From positions 21,907,879-21,971,878 of the forward strand of contig CM029654.1 of assembly GCA_017311315.1 (NCBI GenBank): a DNA stretch of 64,000 nucleotides, given 5' to 3'. Both the position numbers and the translations under genes were made by a program. The stretch is from Dendrocalamus latiflorus. Its lineage: Eukaryota > Streptophyta > Magnoliopsida > Poales > Poaceae. Shown here piece after piece: positions 18,101 to 25,470 of this stretch (its first letter is position 1; each line of letters starts with the position of its first letter). Below the pieces are notes generated by a model, which saw only the letters and a program-made list of their open reading frames with translations, was not told where the DNA came from and made no database searches.

Positions 18101-20984
18101 TGAAATTCAAATTTGCAAAAGATTTGAATTTTCAGTCTGCTGGTTTCAATCCCAGGCGGTCAGACCGGCTCTACTGAGTGGTCAAACCAGTGCAACTAGT
18201 CAGACCGGTTTCATCTGTTTTTCGGCAGTGACGCAGTGTGTTATGAAAGTTGGGAATTTGGTCAAGGATTAGGTAAATTGGTCCTAGGTAAATGCATTCA
18301 TGTTGCATGAATCATGTTTGAGCTAGCGTGCGTCAAGTTGTGAAGAATTTGTGTCCGAAAATGATTTATTAGTCTTTAGATGCGCAGAAAAGCTTAAAAT
18401 CAACTATAGCCAACGGCGAAGACCCGGACTACACTCATGGAGGAGTCGAGGTCTAAAATGGTCAAGGATGCTAGGCGAAATGGTTGAGCTTAAGCGTGGA
18501 ACAAAGAAGACAAGAAATATTGAAGGGAAGGTTCGAGCGATGGGCTGCACCAAGTAACTTGGTCGGTCCAAATGAGGTGTGATCTAGTGGGAACTGGAGC
18601 GGTAGAAACTTGCTGATGCGTGGCAAACTATCGGTACACCTACATGTGGCAAGCATATCGATTGCTTGCAAGGGAAGGAGAAAACTGGATCAAGGTGAAG
18701 GTATTTTGATAATTGGTTAAATACTGAAAAATGCGATTGGATCAAAACCTCGACGCTTGGAAAAGCGGTTTAGATCAAGGAGATGTTAAGAAGATCAAGT
18801 GGATCTAAGGCTAAAGACTTAGCATGTTCAAACTCATGTGCTTTAAAAAACGTGTATAACTTAAATGTGAATGTAAAAGCCGTGTTATATAGAATTAATA
18901 AGGTTTTCCCAAATCAGCATGACACTAGCACAGAAGGGGTGTGTGTGTGAAGGGAAAATGTCCTAACAGGCTAACACACGAGAACAGGTGGAGCTACATG
19001 TAAAGCCACTAGAGCATAGGCATACTATTTGCCTCCTGACTCCGCCCATAACAGGAAACGAAAAGTAACTACATCATTTATGGCGGTCAAGAGCCACATA
19101 TAAGGGCCTGTTTGGATCCACCCAGATTTTAAGAATCTGGCTTTTAGAAACTGGGTGGGATCCAAACAGACCAGTTTTTGGGGCAGTTTTTAAAATCTAC
19201 CTACCCAGATTCTTAAAAACCAAGAAGCTGTTGATACCTAGCTTTTGCCAGTTTTTTTTTTTTTGCACAAATACCCATTTACCCTCATTAAAGACCACGC
19301 ATGGCTGTTTAATGTGCTGTTCAAGAGCAATAAATGTAAGGGTATAATAGTCTATTAGCACCAATCATAAATGAAACCAACTTTTAAAAACTAGGGGATC
19401 CAAACACCTCATCTGTTTTTGCTTAGAAACCAGCTTTTAAAAATTAGAAGTAATAGCTGGTTTTTAAGAATCTGAAACTGATCCAAACAGGGCCTAAGTA
19501 TATAACCCGCCCACGTCGATGGGAGAGGAGGAGAAGTGGTCCTACTTCGGGAAGGGCAGGGTCAATTAGAGCCATGATTCATTCCCTCCTATCTCGTGAA
19601 TGGAAGCAACGTCCCCTGCACCCCCCGGGGGGGGGGCATCTGTTCCGCCTAACTCGAATCAGCATTCAGCAGAAAGAACTGCCTCGAATCGTCAATCCTC
19701 CCAGAAACTAAACAAAAGTGGTGTCTAAACATAATTGCAGGTAGCAAGGTAGCGTAGCATCCTATGTCATTCCTCACACAAACTTATTTGAAGATTGTTC
19801 CATGAAGGAGTTTTCTTGAATATTTTTGTAGACCCCAACATAAACATAGTCTTACCCCTACTTTATTGCAAGTACACGGAATTGCTAGCCAGAAGCCAAC
19901 CAATCAAAACCAGATTATTTTTTATAGAACAAAAGGACAAACAAGATTAGGAAATGACATTGTTGAAAGGTCATAGAGCGAAAGGGCAAAAGAAGCTGCC
20001 CAAATCACAAAGCAAGAAAAAAATGTAAGAATGCTCTCGGTTTTCTTCTAATCCACCGGGGGGCGGGGGGGGGGGGGCGAATACGGATAAAAGCTTGGCC
20101 TTAAAAGGCGCGTGAAGCTACACAAATCAAAACATGAAAAACTTCGTGGACTCCAAATAAAAGTCTCGTTTGAATTGTGTCTGTACAATCTAAAACCCCA
20201 CGGAAGCAGATTATAGAGAGGAGGAGAAGATGTAGACAAGCTTGCGAAATCCAAACCACCCCAAAGGACGCATGCCTTTTAGGCTTTAACCCCGCAATAA
20301 AGAACACCTCTCTTAAGCTTTCCGTAATTAAATTAAGCTAAGCAAACACCTCCCAAATCCCCTAATTAATCCCACGCAACCACCAATCCCAAGGCAATCC
20401 ACAACAACAGAACGGGGGGCCATCCGGCCATGACGAGACGAGACGAGGAGAGACAGGTATCGTGCCCTCACCATGAACTGGTCGAGCTCACGGCCGTCGT
20501 CCCCGGCGGAGGCGGCGGCGAGGCCAGAGTACTTGGCGACGACGCCCTGCGACTGCGCCAGCTGCCCGTCGATGCGGGGGAGTTGGTCCACCGGCGTCGC
20601 GATGCGGAGGCACGCCACGTGCGCCGACAGCAGCTGCTCGTACAGCGGGTGCGCCAATATCTCCGCCTTGCACCGCGCCGCCTCCGCCTCCGACGCGCCG
20701 CCTCCCCCTCCCATCGCCGCCACCGCCTCATCGCCTGCCCCCATCCACTGCACCCCCGCCGCGGCGGCCGCCGCCGCCGCCGCGGCCGACGGCGACGAGT
20801 CCGACGTCGTCTGCAGGTGCAGGAAGCTCCCGTCGCCGTACCTCAGCCACGCGGGCACCCCGCCCGGCGCGCCTCCCTCGCCCCCGCCTGCCGCAGCCGC
20901 CGCCGCAGCAGCCGCCGCCGCAGCGTCGTCCGCGCCGAGCGGCGGCATGGCCATCTCGTGCGGGAGGTGGCCGTGGAACGCCAT
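1..20984 (-). CDS. class II KNOX (TALE homeobox) transcription factor gene, 3' end outside window
   Basis: Four exons, reading right to left: 20984-20472, 16704-16584, 412-219 and 114-1, with the rest beyond the left edge. Introns are GT-AG in phases 0, 1 and 0; sizes are 3,767, 16,171 and 104 bp. The joined frame gives 314 residues inside the window. Residues about 104-150 are KNOX1 (AHPLYEQLLSAHVACLRIAT, DQLPRID), about 164-212 KNOX2 (HYVLLLCSFKEQLQQHV), 213-262 an acidic linker (MSDGEDDQADSE), 262-290 the ELK domain (ERSLMERVRQELKHELKQ). The TALE homeodomain starts in exon 4 and its recognition helix lies off the window. Class II KNOX proteins are nuclear DNA-binding factors that pair with BELL proteins and are linked to differentiation and secondary-wall control; this is family knowledge. 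The ATG at 20984 opens with MAFHGHLPHE, a typical class II start. Two alanine runs (residues 21-32, 67-76) are encoded by GC-rich triplets. The large transposon load in intron 2 is unusual. Orthologue identity is not certain, so no symbol is given. Confidence 0.95.
219..412 (-). CDS. KNOX exon 3 (acidic linker and start of ELK)
   Basis: 194 nt. The acceptor ATTGACAG precedes 412 and the donor is CAG|GTTAAG after 219. The first two bases complete the glycine codon left by exon 2 (phase 1). It encodes ASPGEGTGATMSDGEDD through ERSLMERVRQELKHELKQ. An ORF reading on past 219 is intron read-through. Confidence 0.95.
413..1450. other. KNOX intron 2, 3'-proximal part; no gene seen
   Basis: AT-rich intron sequence between exon 3 and the copia element. 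Short ORFs here (for example 822-1019) have no recognisable content. I see no repeat or transposon end. Confidence 0.6.
1456..1603 (-). repeat. copia 3' LTR
   Basis: 148 bp, bounded by TG/CA, preceded by TSD ATCAT. Same length as the partner at 5886-6033. Confidence 0.93.
1604..1623 (-). other. copia polypurine tract
   Basis: On the element strand a G-rich purine run with a single T directly abuts the 3' LTR, the expected plus-strand primer site. Confidence 0.7.
1630..5129 (-). pseudogene. copia gag-pol remnant (gag, PR, IN, RT, RNase H)
   Basis: Gag spans about 5129-4510 (RQLDELASPLCQECHKVQ), with a CCHC knuckle at about 4505-4455 (CNYCKNIGHDY) interrupted by a stop. The protease motif DSGVSFHMTP is near 4240. 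The integrase at 3753-3214 keeps the GAG-pre-integrase end and core (VHSDVWGP, IDDYSRFTWLF, AQNGVAERKHRH). RT starts at 2499 (CKWVYKIK, LDVKNAFLNG) but jumps at about 2184/2185 from GHVCHL straight to HYSHLLRVLRYLRG. The palm with the YVDD active site is missing, roughly 170 residues compared with intact relatives. RNase H follows (WKTKKQTAISRSSAEAE) with an in-frame stop at 1921-1923, and the tail ends at 1630. It lies antisense to most plus-strand ORFs here, which are shadows. Confidence 0.9.
5441..5520. repeat. 29-bp tandem repeat in copia leader
   Basis: About 2.8 copies of a 29-bp unit beginning AGCCGAATGCTTCGGCCGAC at 5441, 5470 and 5499. A T/A-rich run lies just to the left (5411-5434). 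It sits in the untranslated leader between PBS and gag. Confidence 0.9.
5690..5835. repeat. GC-rich degenerate GGC/GGA repeat in copia leader
   Basis: Repeated CGGGCGGCGGCGGCACGG-like units with small variations. The plus-strand ORF across it (arginine/glycine-rich) is a by-product of the repeat, not a gene. Confidence 0.7.
5874..5885 (-). other. copia primer-binding site (tRNA-iMet type)
   Basis: Directly inside the 5' LTR the element strand reads TGGTATCCGAGC, one mismatch from the usual TGGTATCAGAGC complementary to initiator tRNA-Met. Confidence 0.85.
5886..6033 (-). repeat. copia 5' LTR
   Basis: 148 bp, bounded by TG/CA, followed by TSD ATCAT at 6034-6038. About 93 percent identical to the left LTR by eye. 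Confidence 0.93.
6039..6600. other. KNOX intron 2 segment; no gene seen
   Basis: AT-rich intron sequence to the right of the copia element. No exon, repeat or element end was recognised. Confidence 0.6.
6600..7214 (-). promoter_or_regulatory. GC-rich, gene-start-like block inside KNOX intron 2
   Basis: GC content rises sharply between about 6600 and 7214, up to the left TSD of the MULE. Read on the minus strand it looks like a 5' UTR (about 7214-7071), a short coding exon (7070-7037) and a GC-rich first intron. Bases 16288-16400 are its continuation across the MULE. The MULE entered about 150 bp upstream of the ATG, matching the known preference of MULEs for gene 5' ends. Promoter function is inferred. 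Confidence 0.35.
7037..7070 (-). CDS. candidate alternative first exon of the KNOX gene
   Basis: Inside intron 2, a GC-rich block has an ATG at 7070 followed by 11 codons (MRRPAFGREIT) plus one base, then a consensus donor GTGAGT at 7036-7031. The phase is 1, exactly what the exon 3 acceptor needs. Spliced that way, the product would keep the acidic linker, ELK and homeodomain but lose KNOX1 and KNOX2. The block falls in GC content in the transcription direction, as grass 5' gene ends do. A nested unrelated gene or chance are alternatives; there is no transcript evidence here. Confidence 0.35.
7224..7402 (+). repeat. MULE left TIR
   Basis: Starts GAATTTTGGACGTTTCTAGC and pairs with 16100-16278 over 179 bp, about 95 percent identical by eye. 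The inner end holds two GGTGCG/CGCACC palindromes. Confidence 0.95.
7348..7482. repeat. cluster of four 23-25 bp palindromes, MULE left end
   Basis: Four imperfect palindromes of the form TGGTGCG(N)nCGCACCA at 7348-7370, 7378-7402, 7428-7450 and 7460-7482. The arms are constant and the GC-rich centres vary. Two lie in the TIR and two just inside it. Likely protein-binding or cruciform sites; function inferred. Confidence 0.85.
7640..8902 (+). promoter_or_regulatory. MULE transposase promoter and probable leader intron
   Basis: A TATA-like GGATAAAAGG lies at 7641-7650, followed by a purine-rich leader (7690-7850). A donor-like AAAAG|GTAAAT at 7849 and an acceptor-like GGTTCAG ending at 8879 would remove the AT-rich stretch 7849-8879. 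The coding ATG at 8903 follows. The AT-rich stretch has loose TTGTAGT repeats and no ORF. Inferred from signals only. Confidence 0.4.
8903..12171 (+). CDS. MURA-type MULE transposase, three exons
   Basis: Exons 8903-11564, 11841-11899 and 11974-12171, introns GT-AG. Joined they give about 972 aa. Reading on without splicing gives 891 aa and a stop at 11578. Order: an N-terminal alpha/beta region with an acidic stretch (residues 1-250), the MuDR-type DNA-binding domain (about 255-335, with conserved C and H residues), and the DDE catalytic domain with D464 (TMDGTFLSGKYKG), D527 (VISDRNAGL) and E660 (SEVYNGVLKG). A SWIM zinc finger follows from C765 (CTCNKPELLHKPCSHVY), then a CCHC knuckle from C868 (CRLCKTVGHSFRQCPN), and a proline/arginine-rich tail from exons 2-3 ending RRPRRRRRDD. 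It cuts and integrates the element by binding its TIRs. No stop or frameshift breaks the frame. ATG at 8903 is the first in frame and starts MGDIQDLFVFYG. Confidence 0.93.
12172..12532. other. tail-to-tail spacer between MULE genes 1 and 2
   Basis: 361 bp between the transposase stop and the stop of the minus-strand GRF gene. It should hold both 3' UTRs; no clear terminator or ORF is seen. Confidence 0.5.
12533..12938 (-). CDS. MULE-borne GRF-type zinc-finger protein with C-terminal membrane segment
   Basis: Two exons on the minus strand, 12938-12807 (44 codons) and 12733-12533 (66 codons plus stop), joined in phase 0 by a GTGAGT...TCGCAG intron; 110 aa in all. The zinc finger has cysteines in CPNC (residue 15 on), YYKCPHH and GGCQFWVWED, the GRF pattern, with the intron between the third and fourth cysteine. 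The C-terminus is a hydrophobic helix (LMLCAILFLVIIVILKL) after a short charged stretch, so the product is likely tail-anchored in a membrane with the finger in the cytoplasm or nucleoplasm. GRF fingers elsewhere bind nucleic acid. It is tail-to-tail with the transposase and head-to-head with the third gene. Its role in the element is unknown. Confidence 0.8.
13046..13054 (-). promoter_or_regulatory. TATA box of the MULE GRF-membrane gene
   Basis: Minus strand CCTATAAAACGG, about 110 bp upstream of the ATG at 12938 and just outside the minisatellite. Confidence 0.6.
13118..14035. repeat. about 31-bp minisatellite, 123-bp higher-order period, between divergent MULE genes
   Basis: About 29 units built around CAGCTTTGCTCAGTGAGATG followed by ACAAAA and a short variable end. 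In the middle the variants recur every four units: the GCGCAGTGACATGATAAAAC variant starts near 13522, 13645 and 13768, exactly 123 bp apart. The flanks are more diverged, a sign of homogenisation in the centre. Long minus-strand ORFs across it are repeat artefacts. The array fills nearly the whole interval between the two divergent TATA boxes. Confidence 0.93.
14115..14122 (+). promoter_or_regulatory. TATA box of the third MULE gene
   Basis: CCCCTATAAATTCG, about 85 bp upstream of the ATG at 14206 and just outside the right edge of the minisatellite. Confidence 0.65.
14206..14998 (+). CDS. MULE-borne GRF-like zinc-finger protein with charged helical tail
   Basis: Two exons, 14206-14598 (131 codons) and 14678-14998 (106 codons plus stop), phase 0, donor CCG|GTAACG, acceptor TTTACAG; 237 aa. 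The start MDKGKTKQWDKMVKDWKE is chosen because it follows the TATA box and has a clean leader; the frame is open upstream. Residues about 1-50 are a basic helix, 55-85 proline-rich, then a zinc finger with CWCGDVCKFF, YWGCANY and, after the intron, LCGYRKWIDLE. This is a GRF-like pattern split by the intron at the same point as in the gene at 12533-12938. The C-terminal 80 residues are almost wholly Glu/Arg/Lys-rich helix (coiled coil). Genes of this look are common in grass genomes and usually called hypothetical. Here it sits inside a precisely bounded MULE. Function unknown. Confidence 0.8.
14999..16019. other. MULE right-hand non-coding region
   Basis: AT-rich, with blocks such as TTTTTTATGCATCTACAAC occurring twice (about 15288 and 15497). 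No ORF of interest. It leads into the palindrome cluster and right TIR. Confidence 0.6.
16020..16154. repeat. cluster of four 23-25 bp palindromes, MULE right end
   Basis: Same palindrome type at 16020-16042, 16052-16074, 16100-16124 and 16132-16154. The two inner copies lie outside the TIR and have different centres from the left-end copies, so the number and layout are kept without being a simple TIR copy. Confidence 0.85.
16100..16278 (-). repeat. MULE right TIR
   Basis: Inverted copy of 7224-7402, ending CTAGAAACGTCCAAATTTC next to the TSD AGATAAAAG at 16279-16287. Confidence 0.95.
16288..16583. other. KNOX intron 2, between MULE and exon 2
   Basis: The first 100 bp are GC-rich and continue the block at 6600-7214 that the MULE split; the rest is ordinary intron running to the exon 2 donor. 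Confidence 0.55.
16584..16704 (-). CDS. KNOX exon 2 (KNOX2 domain)
   Basis: 121 nt, too short and intron-flanked to show as a free ORF. Acceptor TTCTTAG at 16705, donor ACAG|GTGAAG after 16584. It reads THYVLLLCSFKEQLQQHV, then RVHAMEAVMACWELEQNLQ and SLT, and ends one base into a glycine codon completed by exon 3. The match to the KNOX2 half of MEINOX is unmistakable. Confidence 0.95.
16705..19100. other. KNOX intron 1, distal part; unclassified
   Basis: No exon seen. Contains the hairpin at 17458-17561. The stretch 18140-18970 has repeated CAGACCGG-like motifs and looks like a worn repeat remnant, but no LTR or TIR pair could be found. ORFs (17537-17719, 17893-18177, 18351-18557) show no recognisable content. 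Confidence 0.5.
17458..17561. repeat. 104-bp hairpin with 36-bp arms in KNOX intron 1
   Basis: Arms 17458-17493 and 17526-17561 are inverted copies with 3 mismatches in 36, separated by a 32-nt loop. The core GGCATATTGATGTTCT is perfect. The size and near-perfect pairing fit a small foldback transposon or a young miRNA/siRNA hairpin. It would be transcribed with the KNOX pre-mRNA. No TSD was identified. Confidence 0.8.
19104..19494. mobile_element. Tourist-like (PIF/Harbinger) MITE in KNOX intron 1
   Basis: 391 bp with ends GGGCCTGTTTGGATCC and, inverted, GGATCAGTTT-type sequence ending CCAAACAGGGCC, flanked by TAA on both sides (19101-19103, 19495-19497). The 3-bp TAA/TTA duplication and the start GGGCCTGTTTGG fit Tourist MITEs. 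No coding capacity. Inner sub-repeats of TTTTTAAAA/AAACTGG kind allow further folding. Confidence 0.8.
19498..20471. other. KNOX intron 1, 5'-proximal part
   Basis: No gene or element end found. Contains two G-runs (about 19627-19637 and 20058-20079) that may be length-variable. Confidence 0.6.
20472..20984 (-). CDS. KNOX exon 1 (N-terminus, poly-Ala tracts, KNOX1 domain)
   Basis: 171 codons from the ATG at 20984 to ATG|GTGAGG at 20472. It encodes a poly-alanine and glycine-rich leader, then KNOX1 ending in GRELDQFM. Phase 0 donor. No ATG lies in the 150 bp just upstream, so no upstream ORF is expected there. Overlapping plus-strand ORFs are shadows of this GC-rich exon. Confidence 0.95.
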
Positions 20985-21260
20985 GGCCTCCCGCTCCCCC
21001 CGCTTCTCCTCCTCCTTATCGCCAAGGCCGAACTATGTGAACGGAGCCGTGGCGTGGGGTTCTCTCGGCGTCGTCGCCTAGGGAGTAGTCCGTATGAGGT
21101 GTAGGAACAGAGGGGAGGGGGTAGGCAAAAAGCCAAGCGGAGCGGGGAAAGGGAAGCCTGCTTCCTTCCCTTCTATAGTTCTATGCTGACTCCATCCGAG
21201 AGAGTACTACAACATCCTTCTCTTTAACCCCCCCCCCCCCCCTCTCTCTCTCTCCTGTCT
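20985..21260 (-). promoter_or_regulatory. KNOX 5' UTR and proximal promoter
   Basis: GC-rich leader upstream of the ATG at 20984. A TATA-like CTATAGAA lies near 21172-21179 (minus strand), about 190 bp upstream of the ATG. A C-run at about 21229-21242 followed by a (CT)n run at 21243-21254 reads as GA-repeat then G-run on the gene strand, a common grass promoter feature. The transcription start is inferred. Confidence 0.5.
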
Positions 21261-22790
21261 ACGTATCTATCTAGGGTGAGCATAACTGCTGCGCCTGATA
21301 AAATAATCTTGGTTGGTGACGGTACTTCCTATATATATGCCTGGGAAATGGTAAGGTTCAGAGCTCCATTTTGTGATAATGATGTTTTTGTCATGGAAGA
21401 AAAGGACCTTAATCACGTCATGTAATTTTCTCATGCCATCATGCCAAACCAAAGGTCATGAACTCCAAGATGTTTCTGTCAACCTGCAGTTCATGTAACA
21501 ATGGTGCAACGTGGAAGAAGAAAAATCTGGAGTTGAATGTATTTTTAGGAGGAAACCAGCATGTTTATGGCTTGCTCCAGTTTACTTTAACTTTCGGCTG
21601 TATATGTTGAACCATTTAATTAAACCATTAAAAAAATAAGGAAAAAATATAAAACACGTCTATCTTTGCGAACAATACAAAGAAATAAGAGAGAGAAAAA
21701 GAATAAAATAAAAGTTAACATATTCAAGTGATTTCTGATTTCTAGAAGCGAGAAATACTTGGAGTTGCCGTTAATAAAGGAGCTAGGGTTAGTTAGGTGG
21801 GGGCGAGGGATTAGTGATATAGGCTCATGCGCTGTGATGACTGCATTAAGGTTGGGGATTTTGCTAATGCGTACGATCAGAGTTGATTATTGGCAGGGAC
21901 TGGACTGCTGGAGCAATTAAAATGGTCAGAGCTTCTACGATAATGAGAGCATCCACACAGTATGCTTTTTTTCCTCAAATAGAGAGGGGGATATATATCG
22001 TCCACGATACACTCTACAGCATATGATTTACAAACAAATTTGCTTGGCGCTGCCTCCACCCAATAAAAAAATGGTATGCCCACTTGTAAATGGCGCAAGA
22101 TGGTAGTGAAGCTACCACACCTCATCCATTGCCTTCGACGGCAAGCCTCCGCCACTGTCGGTTGATCAAAGTTGGGCAAACCAGATTCGATCGTGTCGAA
22201 ATTAGGGAAGCCAGATCCAGCCGTTGTCTTTGCCCAAGTCGGCCCGCACCACCATCGTTGCCCTGGTCGGTCTATGCTATCGTCGCCCTAGTTCGATTGC
22301 ATCGTCGCCTGAGCCACCATCGCCGGCTCCACCCCATACTGCCGCCGAGCCACCGTACCATCGCCTGAGTCACCGTCACCGCCCAAGTCCACCTGAGCCA
22401 CAGTCGCCGCTTTGATTCTCCCAAGCTGCCATCGCCGCTTTGGTTCTCCTAGCTAGATTTGGCTGGAGAAGCGAGGAGCAGCCACAGTCTAGCCAGAGAA
22501 GCGAGCAGCCCCCACTGGAGGAAAGCTCATGGCAGAGGAGGAGAGGGATCGGGAGCTAGCGATTTTGTCGTTAGGGAGAACAATCGAATGGAGGAGGGTG
22601 GGGATCGGGATAGGGAATGGATGGCGGTTGGGAGTAAAGGATTTTCCCCTTTTATTATAGTTGTGGGGTCCAGCTTAGAGATAGTAGTAGCTCACACTAT
22701 AGAAATTTATAATAAGATTAGATGCTATTTGTGGATCCTAGCTTAGAGGCTACTTAGCTTGTAAAGCTGGTGATGCCTTGAAGCCTGCAT
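21261..22790. other. intergenic sequence upstream of KNOX; GC-rich block of unknown nature
   Basis: 21261-21930 is plain AT-rich DNA. From about 21940 to 22790 a GC-rich segment with proline/arginine-type ORFs (22090-22368, 22224-22415, 22459-22746) is bordered by GAGCATCCACACAG-like and AGGCATCACCAGC-like sequence in opposite orientation, which could be worn TIRs of a Pack-MULE or similar. No TSD could be matched, so the call stays open. The ORFs have no recognised domain. Confidence 0.3.
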
Positions 22791-22794
22791 TTTT

Positions 22795-23287
22795 AACTGT
22801 TCAAGCAAATGACACTATGGTAACTTTTTTTGAACTTGGCTCTCGAACGTCCGTTTTTTCAAATCTAACCCCCTCTGTAGACCTACCGAGTACAACAACC
22901 ACTTGCTGAACCAGAGGAGCTTGGTAGGTCACCTATCGAGCCCCCGTTGCATGACATGTGCCATAGCCGACTGGTATTTTATTAGCAAACGTGATTAGCA
23001 CTCTAATTAGCCATCACTAATTACCCTCAATTAGTAATCACTAATTAGATGTAAGCCGACTTGCCACACGGCGGGGGCTCGGCAGCAACCCGCTGAGCTA
23101 GGAGAGCCCGGCAGGTGTTGCTAAGCTATTGTAGCTCGGCAGGCGACCATCGAACTCCCCTGGCTCGGTAGGTTCTTGTTGCACTCAGTAGGTCTATAGA
23201 GGGGTTAAAGTTCAGGGCTGATTTGCAAAAACGAACGTTCAAAGCTGATTTAAAAAAGTTATTACAATATTATTTGCTTGAACAGTT
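22795..23287. mobile_element. inverted-repeat element (MITE-like, about 110-bp arms)
   Basis: Starts AACTGTTCAAGCAAAT and ends ATTTGCTTGAACAGTT. The arms stay recognisably inverted for about 110 bp (22795-22910 against 23175-23287), with several mismatches. The middle is rich in CTCGGCAGG/GAGCTCGG-like words. Flanks TGCATTTTT and TTGATTTTT match at 7 of 9 positions and may be a decayed 9-bp TSD, which would point to a MULE origin. No coding capacity. Confidence 0.65.
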
Positions 23288-23940
23288 TTGATTTTTGTCT
23301 AGCTCGACATTAAAAAAGAAAAGGTAACTGTCATCCCACTAGCTATTGTTTCTTTCCCAATTGATTGACATGTTAAATTATGTATTTTTTCACTGTTAAG
23401 TTATTTTATGTTAATGTTTTCCTTGCCACGCACTGCATTGTTCCAGATAGTCTTTGCCAGGCAGTGTATTTTATGAGAATACAGTTGTTTTACATATATC
23501 TCCTTTCTAATCCCTTTTATTACAGTTTACTGCTATCGTATGATAATCATTAGCATTCCACTTCATCATTAATTTATCATGCGATTTTCCCAAATTAAAT
23601 TTGTTACTTTTGACATTTGTATCAATTTGAAGTGAGTTATGTTTTTCTCACTATTCATTGAGCGCCTCAATTTTATTGTAATAAATACATAATTATTGAA
23701 TAGAAAATAGTATTTTGACCAAAAAAATAATGCTTAGCTAATTTGATTGGTATATAATACAATGTCCATCTGCGCGGTAAGTTACTTGAATTGGTTTAAT
23801 GCTAAAGTGGAAAAAAAGGATAATGTGCCAAATGAACACCCTCAACAGCAAAAAAAAAAAAAAAGAGTAGCGAGACTTTGAGAGTGATATCAGCAATAAA
23901 TGAAATAACTAGATAATTCAAGGTATATGTATAAAAAGAT
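23288..23940. other. intergenic, no gene seen
   Basis: AT-rich; an A-run at about 23851-23865. Nothing else recognised. Confidence 0.6.
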
Positions 23941-24157
23941 GAGTAATGCTATACAACATTCGACTGTTTTTGAGGATAAAAACAGTCAGATTGATCTGGA
24001 GCGTTAGATCTCCATCCAACGAATCCGCCCATACAAGCCCCCCTAAAAAATGACCCCCTCCAAAAAAAATGATCTAGGGTGTTGGATCTTCATCTAACGG
24101 CTCAAAATCTGACTGTTTTTGCCCTAAAAAACAGTCGAATGTTGTATAGACACTCCC
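23941..24157. mobile_element. MULE-derived MITE with 9-bp TSD
   Basis: 217 bp flanked by a perfect 9-bp duplication TAAAAAGAT (23932-23940, 24158-24166). The arms share CTATACAACATTCGACTGTT in inverted orientation, and the outermost 8-9 bases are less alike. The 9-bp TSD and lack of a gene make it a non-autonomous Mutator-type MITE. Its TIRs are unrelated by eye to those of the 9-kb MULE. Confidence 0.8.
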
Positions 24158-24166
24158 TAAAAAGAT

Positions 24167-25470
24167 TTACATATGGGTGCCTTCTTTTCGGCTGCGGCAA
24201 TGCTTTATGGTTGTGTCTAATGGATTTTGGTCATAGCGTAAGCATTTGTGCGAATAAACCGAATGCTGATAAATCATTTCGAAAAGGTTGTTCTGATAAG
24301 TCGCTTCGAAAAAAGGTAGAAAAGTCATCCTGTTTATTTGTTCAAGAAAAACCATAAACTATAAGCTGAAAAGAATAGACCAAAGCTTTGCATTCCGTTG
24401 AAAAATACAACCTTGATAATTTAATCCAAATTGTGTGGTTGAGAAACAATTGTCACACCTAAATTTTATTTTGACATAATCCAACAAAGCTTTATACATA
24501 AACTTATATCGAATCATATAACACTTCATGTGCCTTCTGTTTTTACTATTGTTCTAAGTACATATCCCTCATACTATGAGCTACCCCGAGGAAAATTCTG
24601 TAAAAATTATTACCAGCATATGTAGCGCCGTTTCATTGAGAAATAGGTGTATGAATTAACCACCCAAGTTTCAATACTACGAGCTTTCAAAAAAAAAAAG
24701 GGACAGCCATTGAACTAGAAGGCATACAGACTCTTGTAATTTTATACAACTCGGTGCAAATCGAGTCATCTTTACCAGGAAACAAAATCAAGTTTCTAAT
24801 ACCATTGTGAAGACAAACTACTATGCACTCACTATCAAAACAATTATAAAACAATGGTTGTAGATTACAAGGCAACATATTCTGCATACAAGAATTTGGT
24901 CGAACGTGATCATCCTAGGATTATTATATGTAACTACCGGGACAATGTCCAAATTAAACTAGTAGTGGTTAATCCGTGACATTTGAGGTGATCACACACA
25001 TATCAATAGAAGACTGCAATAGAAAAAGATTAAATTGTATAACAAGTGCTTCCATTTCAAGTATTCGCAAATAGATGCCTACAGTTCATCCATATGAATA
25101 GTTTGAATTTGTAAGTTTCATCATATTTATAGTTATTATGCTATTTTCAGTTAATAGGGTAAACTATCTATTCAAAAAGGCAAAGAAAGGTATAAATACC
25201 ATTTAGGAGTATATTATATGGGTTTTAATAGCATATTTTATCTCCTTTTCTCTGAATGCAAAAAGAATATCAGGTGACAGGTGGTATAGCAGGTGCAATG
25301 GCTGGACTCCAGACGATATGATATGTTGCTTAGTGTTGTTGCCTCTAAAACCATAAGGTACCTGTGTATAAAACTCTTAAACGGCAGGCACCTCAATGTA
25401 ATTTATTTAAAAAACATCCACAGAAGCAAAAGAAGGGAAATGGGCGGGTAGAATTAGGCGTGACAGAGGC
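24167..25470. other. intergenic, no gene seen
   Basis: AT-rich DNA with small ORFs only (24079-24357, 24687-24887) that lack recognisable content. Confidence 0.6.

Noticed and set aside
18140..18970. CAGACCGG-rich stretch as a solo LTR
   Set aside because: No paired ends, TSD or partner copy in the window; left unclassified.
20430..21104. Plus-strand ORFs of 200-224 codons over KNOX exon 1
   Set aside because: Antisense shadows of a GC-rich coding exon; the minus strand carries the conserved KNOX1 domain.
20843..21136. Minus-strand ORF overlapping the KNOX start, possible uORF
   Set aside because: It begins at TTG, and there is no ATG in the 150 bp upstream of the KNOX ATG, so it is not a normal uORF.
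21940..22790. GC-rich segment as a Pack-MULE carrying a gene fragment
   Set aside because: The possible TIRs are weak and no 8-9 bp TSD matches; no host gene fragment recognised.
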